Positions 5,679 through 8,473 of a DNA stretch of 8,473 bases are shown here, in pieces. Source of the stretch: Gammaproteobacteria bacterium (GTDB taxonomy: Bacteria; Pseudomonadota; Gammaproteobacteria; J044); the NCBI GenBank assembly GCA_026995955.1, contig JALWNJ010000002.1, forward strand, positions 1 to 8,473. Direction: 5' to 3'. The notes under the pieces were generated by a model. It did not search any database. It saw only the letters and a program-made list of their open reading frames with translations, and was not told the origin of the DNA. A program made the translations under genes and the position numbers. Position 1 is the first letter of the stretch. Each line of letters opens with the position of its first letter.

Positions 5679-6994
5679 CCGAGTACCTCGATGTCGAGCC
5701 CGGCCCGGCGCGCCAGCTCGGCGAAGCCCGGAAACGAGGTATTGACATTGGCGCAGTCGCGGATGCGGATCGGACCGTCGGCCCGCAGGGCGGCCATGGC
5801 AAAGGACATGGCGATGCGGTGGTCGCCGTGGCTGTCCACGGTGGCGCCATGCAGCGACCCGCCCACGAGGCGGATGCCGGCCGGTCGCGGCTCGGCATCG
5901 ATGCCGCAGGCCACCAGCCCGTCGGCCATGACCTGGATGCGGTCGCTCTCCTTGACGCGCAGCTCCTCGGCACCGGTGAGCACCGTCTCGCCCTCGGCGC
6001 AGGCGGCAGCGACGAACAGGGCCGGAAACTCGTCGATGGCCAGCGGCACCAGCGCCTCGGGAATGGCAATGCCCCGCAGCGGCGCACTGCGCACGCGCAG
6101 ATCGGCCACCGGCTCGCCGCCGGCCTCGCGCGGATCCAGCACCTCGATGTCGGCCCCCATCAGGCGCAGGATGTCGATGACGCCGGTGCGGGTCGGGTTC
6201 ATGCCGACATGGCGCAGCAGCAGGTCCGAGCCCTCGGCGATGCTGGCGCCGACCAGGAAGAAGGCGGCCGAGGAGATGTCGGAGGGCACATCGATGTCGC
6301 GGCCCTGCAGCCGTCCCCCGCCCCGCAGGCAGATGGTGGCGCTGTCGCGTTCCAGCGCGTAGCCCAGCCCCTGCAGCATGCGCTCGGTGTGGTCGCGGGT
6401 GGGCGCCGGCTCGGTGACGCAGGTACGGCCCTCGGCGTAGAGGCCGGCCAGCAGCACGCAGGACTTGACCTGCGCGCTGGCCATCGGCAGCGCGTAGTCG
6501 ATGCCGTGCAAGGGTCGTCCACCGCGGATGCGAAGTGGCGGCGTACCGTCCGGACTGGTCTCGATCTCGGCGCCCATCTGGCGCAGGGGCTCGGTCACGC
6601 GCCGCATCGGGCGCCGGCTCAGCGAGGCGTCGCCGGTCAGCTCGCTGTCGAAGGCCTGGCCCGCCAGGATGCCGGCCATGAGCCGCATCGAGGTGCCGGA
6701 ATTGCCCATGTAGAGCGGCCCCTCCGGCGGCTGCAGGCCGTGCAGGCCGACGCCGTGCACTACCACCCGGCCCGCATCCGGCCCCTCGATGGCCACGCCC
6801 ATGCTGCGGAAGGCATTGAGCGTGGCCAGACAGTCCTCGCCGTCGAGGAAGCCGGTGACGGTACTGGTCCCTTCGGCCAGCGAGCCGAGCATGATGGATC
6901 GGTGCGAGATGGACTTGTCGCCCGGCACGCGGATCTCGCCCTGCAGGCGGCCGCCGGGGCGTACCTCGAATTCGATATTCTGTTCGCTGCTCAT
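5675..6994 (-). CDS. aroA: 3-phosphoshikimate 1-carboxyvinyltransferase (EPSP synthase)
   Basis: AroA joins shikimate-3-phosphate and phosphoenolpyruvate to make EPSP, the penultimate step to chorismate. The 439-aa product has both inside-out domains and the expected motifs: [10 protein letters not shown] (23-32), GNSGTSMR (97-104, PEP and glyphosate contact), [13 protein letters not shown] (121-133), ASAQVKS (172-178), DHTERMLQG (201-209), MNPTRTG (265-271), [10 protein letters not shown] (343-352) and DHRIAMSF (391-398). RPMRR, SAQVKS, NPTRTG and DLRVRS resemble the class II enzymes (Agrobacterium CP4 type) more than E. coli AroA. The residue corresponding to CP4 Ala100 is glycine here (G100). 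The ATG at 6994 begins 4 nt after the tyrA stop with no strong Shine-Dalgarno, so re-initiation by ribosomes leaving tyrA is likely. It overlaps cmk by 4 nt. In Pseudomonas the equivalent domain is fused to TyrA. Confidence 0.97.
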   Translation of the reverse strand: MSSEQNIEFEVRPGGRLQGEIRVPGDKSISHRSIMLGSLAEGTSTVTGFLDGEDCLATLNAFRSMGVAIEGPDAGRVVVHGVGLHGLQPPEGPLYMGNSGTSMRLMAGILAGQAFDSELTGDASLSRRPMRRVTEPLRQMGAEIETSPDGTPPLRIRGGRPLHGIDYALPMASAQVKSCVLLAGLYAEGRTCVTEPAPTRDHTERMLQGLGYALERDSATICLRGGGRLQGRDIDVPSDISSAAFFLVGASIAEGSDLLLRHVGMNPTRTGVIDILRLMGADIEVLDPREAGGEPVADLRVRSAPLRGIAIPEALVPLAIDEFPALFVAAACAEGETVLTGAEELRVKESDRIQVMADGLVACGIDAEPRPAGIRLVGGSLHGATVDSHGDHRIAMSFAMAALRADGPIRIRDCANVNTSFPGFAELARRAGLDIEVLG

Positions 6995-6998
6995 GGGA

Positions 6999-7871
6999 TC
7001 ACTCGTTGCAGAAACGGTCCCGCGCCGCCTTGGCGCGGCTGAAGATCTCCAGCAGGGCATCGCCGTCACCCCGCTCGATGGCCCGCACCATCTCCTCCAG
7101 ATCGGCCTGGTAGCGGGCCGTCATGTCGAGAATGGCCTCGCGGTTGTGGATGCAGATGTCACGCCACATCACCGGGTCGCTGGAGGCAATGCGGGTGAAG
7201 TCGCGGAAGCCGCCGGCGGCATAGCGGAAGATCTCGTCGTTGTCGCGCATGCGTGCCAGGCTGTCCACCAGACCGAAGGCCAGCATGTGCGGCAGGTGCG
7301 AGGTGGCGGCCAGTACCTCGTCGTGATGGTGCACCTCCATCTCCTCCACCTCGGCCCCGGCTGCCTGCCACATGGCGCGCACCCGCTCGACTGCCGCCGG
7401 GTCGCTCTCCGCCAGCGGGGTGAGGATCACCCGCCGATTGCGATACAGTTCGGGGAAGGCGGCCGTGACGCCGCTCTTCTCGGTGCCGGCAATGGGATGG
7501 CCGGGTACGAAGCCCGGCGGCAGGGTGCCGAAGGCAGCGCGCGCGTCGTCCACCACGCACTGCTTGGCGCTGCCGCCGTCGGTGATCACCGCATCGGCGG
7601 CCAGCCCCGGGCGCATGGCCTCGAACACCGACCGCATGGCGCCGAGCGGCACCGAGACGAACACCACATCGGCCCCGGCGACGGCCTCGGCCGCATCCAG
7701 GTGGTAACGGTCGATGACGCCGAGTTCGAGCGCCTGGCGCAGGTGTTCCTCGCGCCGGCTGCAGCCGACGATCTCGTCGACCACGCCGGCCTCGCGCAGG
7801 GCCAGCGCCAGCGAGCCGCCAATGAGACCGACACCGAAGATGGTCAGCTGGCGGATGAGCGGTTCGGTCAT
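6999..7871 (-). CDS. tyrA: Prephenate (or cyclohexadienyl) dehydrogenase, monofunctional TyrA
   Basis: This enzyme oxidatively decarboxylates prephenate to 4-hydroxyphenylpyruvate (or arogenate to tyrosine) with NAD(P)+. The 290-aa protein has no chorismate mutase domain, unlike E. coli TyrA. It opens with the Rossmann loop GVGLIGGS (13-20), then SVPLGAM (73-79), DGGSAK (98-103), GHPIAGTEKSG (124-134, H125 the probable catalytic histidine), ATSHLPHMLAFGL (189-201) and GGFRDFTRIASSDPVMWRDI (220-239), whose arginines contact the substrate in relatives. The ATG at 7871 overlaps the hisC stop (ATGA). It ends 4 nt before aroA. The trio hisC-tyrA-aroA supports aromatic metabolism: HisC-type aminotransferases can transaminate the TyrA product to tyrosine. 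Substrate range (prephenate only, or also arogenate) and cofactor choice cannot be read with certainty. Confidence 0.95.
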   Translation of the reverse strand: MTEPLIRQLTIFGVGLIGGSLALALREAGVVDEIVGCSRREEHLRQALELGVIDRYHLDAAEAVAGADVVFVSVPLGAMRSVFEAMRPGLAADAVITDGGSAKQCVVDDARAAFGTLPPGFVPGHPIAGTEKSGVTAAFPELYRNRRVILTPLAESDPAAVERVRAMWQAAGAEVEEMEVHHHDEVLAATSHLPHMLAFGLVDSLARMRDNDEIFRYAAGGFRDFTRIASSDPVMWRDICIHNREAILDMTARYQADLEEMVRAIERGDGDALLEIFSRAKAARDRFCNE

Positions 7872-8473
7872 GCCAGCACCCGCTCCAGGGCGGCGAGGAA
7901 ACGGTCGTTCTCGGCCTCGGTGCCGACCGAGACCCGCAGATGACGCGGCAGTCCGTAGTTGGCCACCGGGCGCACGATAACACCCTCGCGCAGCAGCGCC
8001 TCGTACACCGGCCCCGCCTCGCGATCCAGCCCGAAGGTGACGAAGTTGCCCACCGAGGGGATGACCGACAGCCCCAGGGCCGAAAGCCCCGCCTCGAGCC
8101 GCGCCAGACCGGCCGTGTTGAGCGCCCGGCTGCGCTCGACGTGCGCGCGGTCGTCCAGTGCCGCCTCGGCGGCGGCCAGCGCAGGGCTCGCGACATTGAA
8201 GGGATGGCGCACGCGGCCGATGACCTCGATCAGCCCCGGCGCGGCCACACCATAGCCCACGCGCAGGGCGGCGAGGCCGTGGATCTTGGAGAAGGTGCGG
8301 GTGACGATCAGGTTGGGAAAGCGATCCAGCCAGGCGATGCCGTCCGGGAAACCGGGCGTCTCGACGTATTCCGTGTAGGCCTCGTCGAGCACCACCACGA
8401 CATGCTCGGGCAACTCGGCGAGGAAGCCCTCCAGCTCACTCGCCGACAGCCAGGTACCGGCGGGGTTGTTGGG
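7868..8473 (-). CDS. hisC: Histidinol-phosphate / aromatic aminotransferase, C-terminal part
   Basis: This is a pyridoxal-phosphate fold type I aminotransferase of the HisC family. It converts histidinol phosphate and imidazole-acetol phosphate, and in this supraoperon context probably also phenylpyruvate or 4-hydroxyphenylpyruvate. The visible 201 residues begin at the cofactor-binding PNNPAGT. They continue with VVVLDEAYTEY (D and Y contact the cofactor), TRTFSKIHGLAALRVGYG (PLP lysine K63 of the fragment, codon 8287-8285, and the phosphate-contacting arginine), and near the end HLRVSVGTEAEND, whose arginine binds the substrate carboxylate. The N-terminal part (about 160-170 residues) lies beyond the window. 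The 3' end overlaps tyrA by 4 nt. Its position just before tyrA and aroA matches the second hisC copy of pseudomonads (hisC2). Whether the genome holds another hisC in a his operon cannot be seen. Confidence 0.93.
   Translation of the reverse strand, partial: PNNPAGTWLSASELEGFLAELPEHVVVVLDEAYTEYVETPGFPDGIAWLDRFPNLIVTRTFSKIHGLAALRVGYGVAAPGLIEVIGRVRHPFNVASPALAAAEAALDDRAHVERSRALNTAGLARLEAGLSALGLSVIPSVGNFVTFGLDREAGPVYEALLREGVIVRPVANYGLPRHLRVSVGTEAENDRFLAALERVLA

Noticed and set aside
4950..6362. Plus-strand open frame (470 codons) opposite cmk and aroA
   Set aside because: Low-complexity Ser/Arg/Pro-rich translation, no domain, fully antisense to two firmly identified enzymes.
5819..7042. Plus-strand open frame (407 codons) opposite aroA
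   Set aside because: Ala/Gly/His-rich shadow of AroA with no domain.
6995..7069. Upstream in-frame extension of aroA by 25 codons into tyrA
   Set aside because: The sequence is shadow of the tyrA 3' end in another frame and does not match EPSP synthase N-termini.

Overview
The window is a GC-rich chromosomal segment whose genes all lie on the minus strand. Gene order and protein sequences point to a gammaproteobacterium. Ribosomal protein S1 (557 aa), IHF-beta and LapA/LapB look strongly gammaproteobacterial. The run hisC-tyrA-aroA-cmk-rpsA-ihfB is the tail of the gyrA-serC-pheA-hisC-tyrA-aroA-cmk-rpsA supraoperon known from pseudomonads and relatives. Here tyrA and aroA are separate genes, whereas in Pseudomonas they are fused, so a deeper-branching lineage (for example Chromatiales-like) is plausible; that placement is inference. 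No mobile elements, CRISPR arrays, tRNA or rRNA genes were seen, and no gene-free stretch exceeds about 100 bases.

Layout in the direction of transcription (high to low coordinates): (1) 8473-5004, aromatic amino acid and nucleotide block: 5'-truncated hisC, tyrA, aroA and cmk. hisC/tyrA and aroA/cmk overlap by ATGA, and tyrA/aroA are 4 nt apart, so translational coupling is likely. (2) 5003-4904, the rpsA leader: two stem-loops, each followed by a T-rich tract, and no proper Shine-Dalgarno, as expected for an autoregulated S1 mRNA. Two sigma70-like promoter candidates sit upstream inside cmk, in an island of AT-ending codons. (3) 4903-2827, rpsA and ihfB, separated by a 91-nt spacer holding two further potential RNA hairpins. 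(4) 2817-630, lapA, lapB and pyrF, packed with a 9-nt gap, a TGATG overlap and an ATGA overlap. (5) 641-253, a small exported helix-hairpin-helix (ComEA-like) protein with its own strong extended -10 promoter. (6) 154-1, the first 51 codons of galU.

Functionally the cluster joins aromatic amino acid synthesis (prephenate and shikimate branches, transamination), pyrimidine metabolism (CMP kinase, OMP decarboxylase), translation (S1), nucleoid architecture (IHF), control of lipopolysaccharide synthesis (LapAB acting on LpxC turnover) and UDP-glucose supply (GalU). No undescribed multi-gene system is evident. The content is conserved housekeeping, and the points worth a second look are regulatory: the rpsA leader, the promoters inside cmk, the palindrome and promoter at the pyrF/comEA junction, the rpsA-ihfB hairpins, the tyrA/aroA junction and the subtype of AroA.
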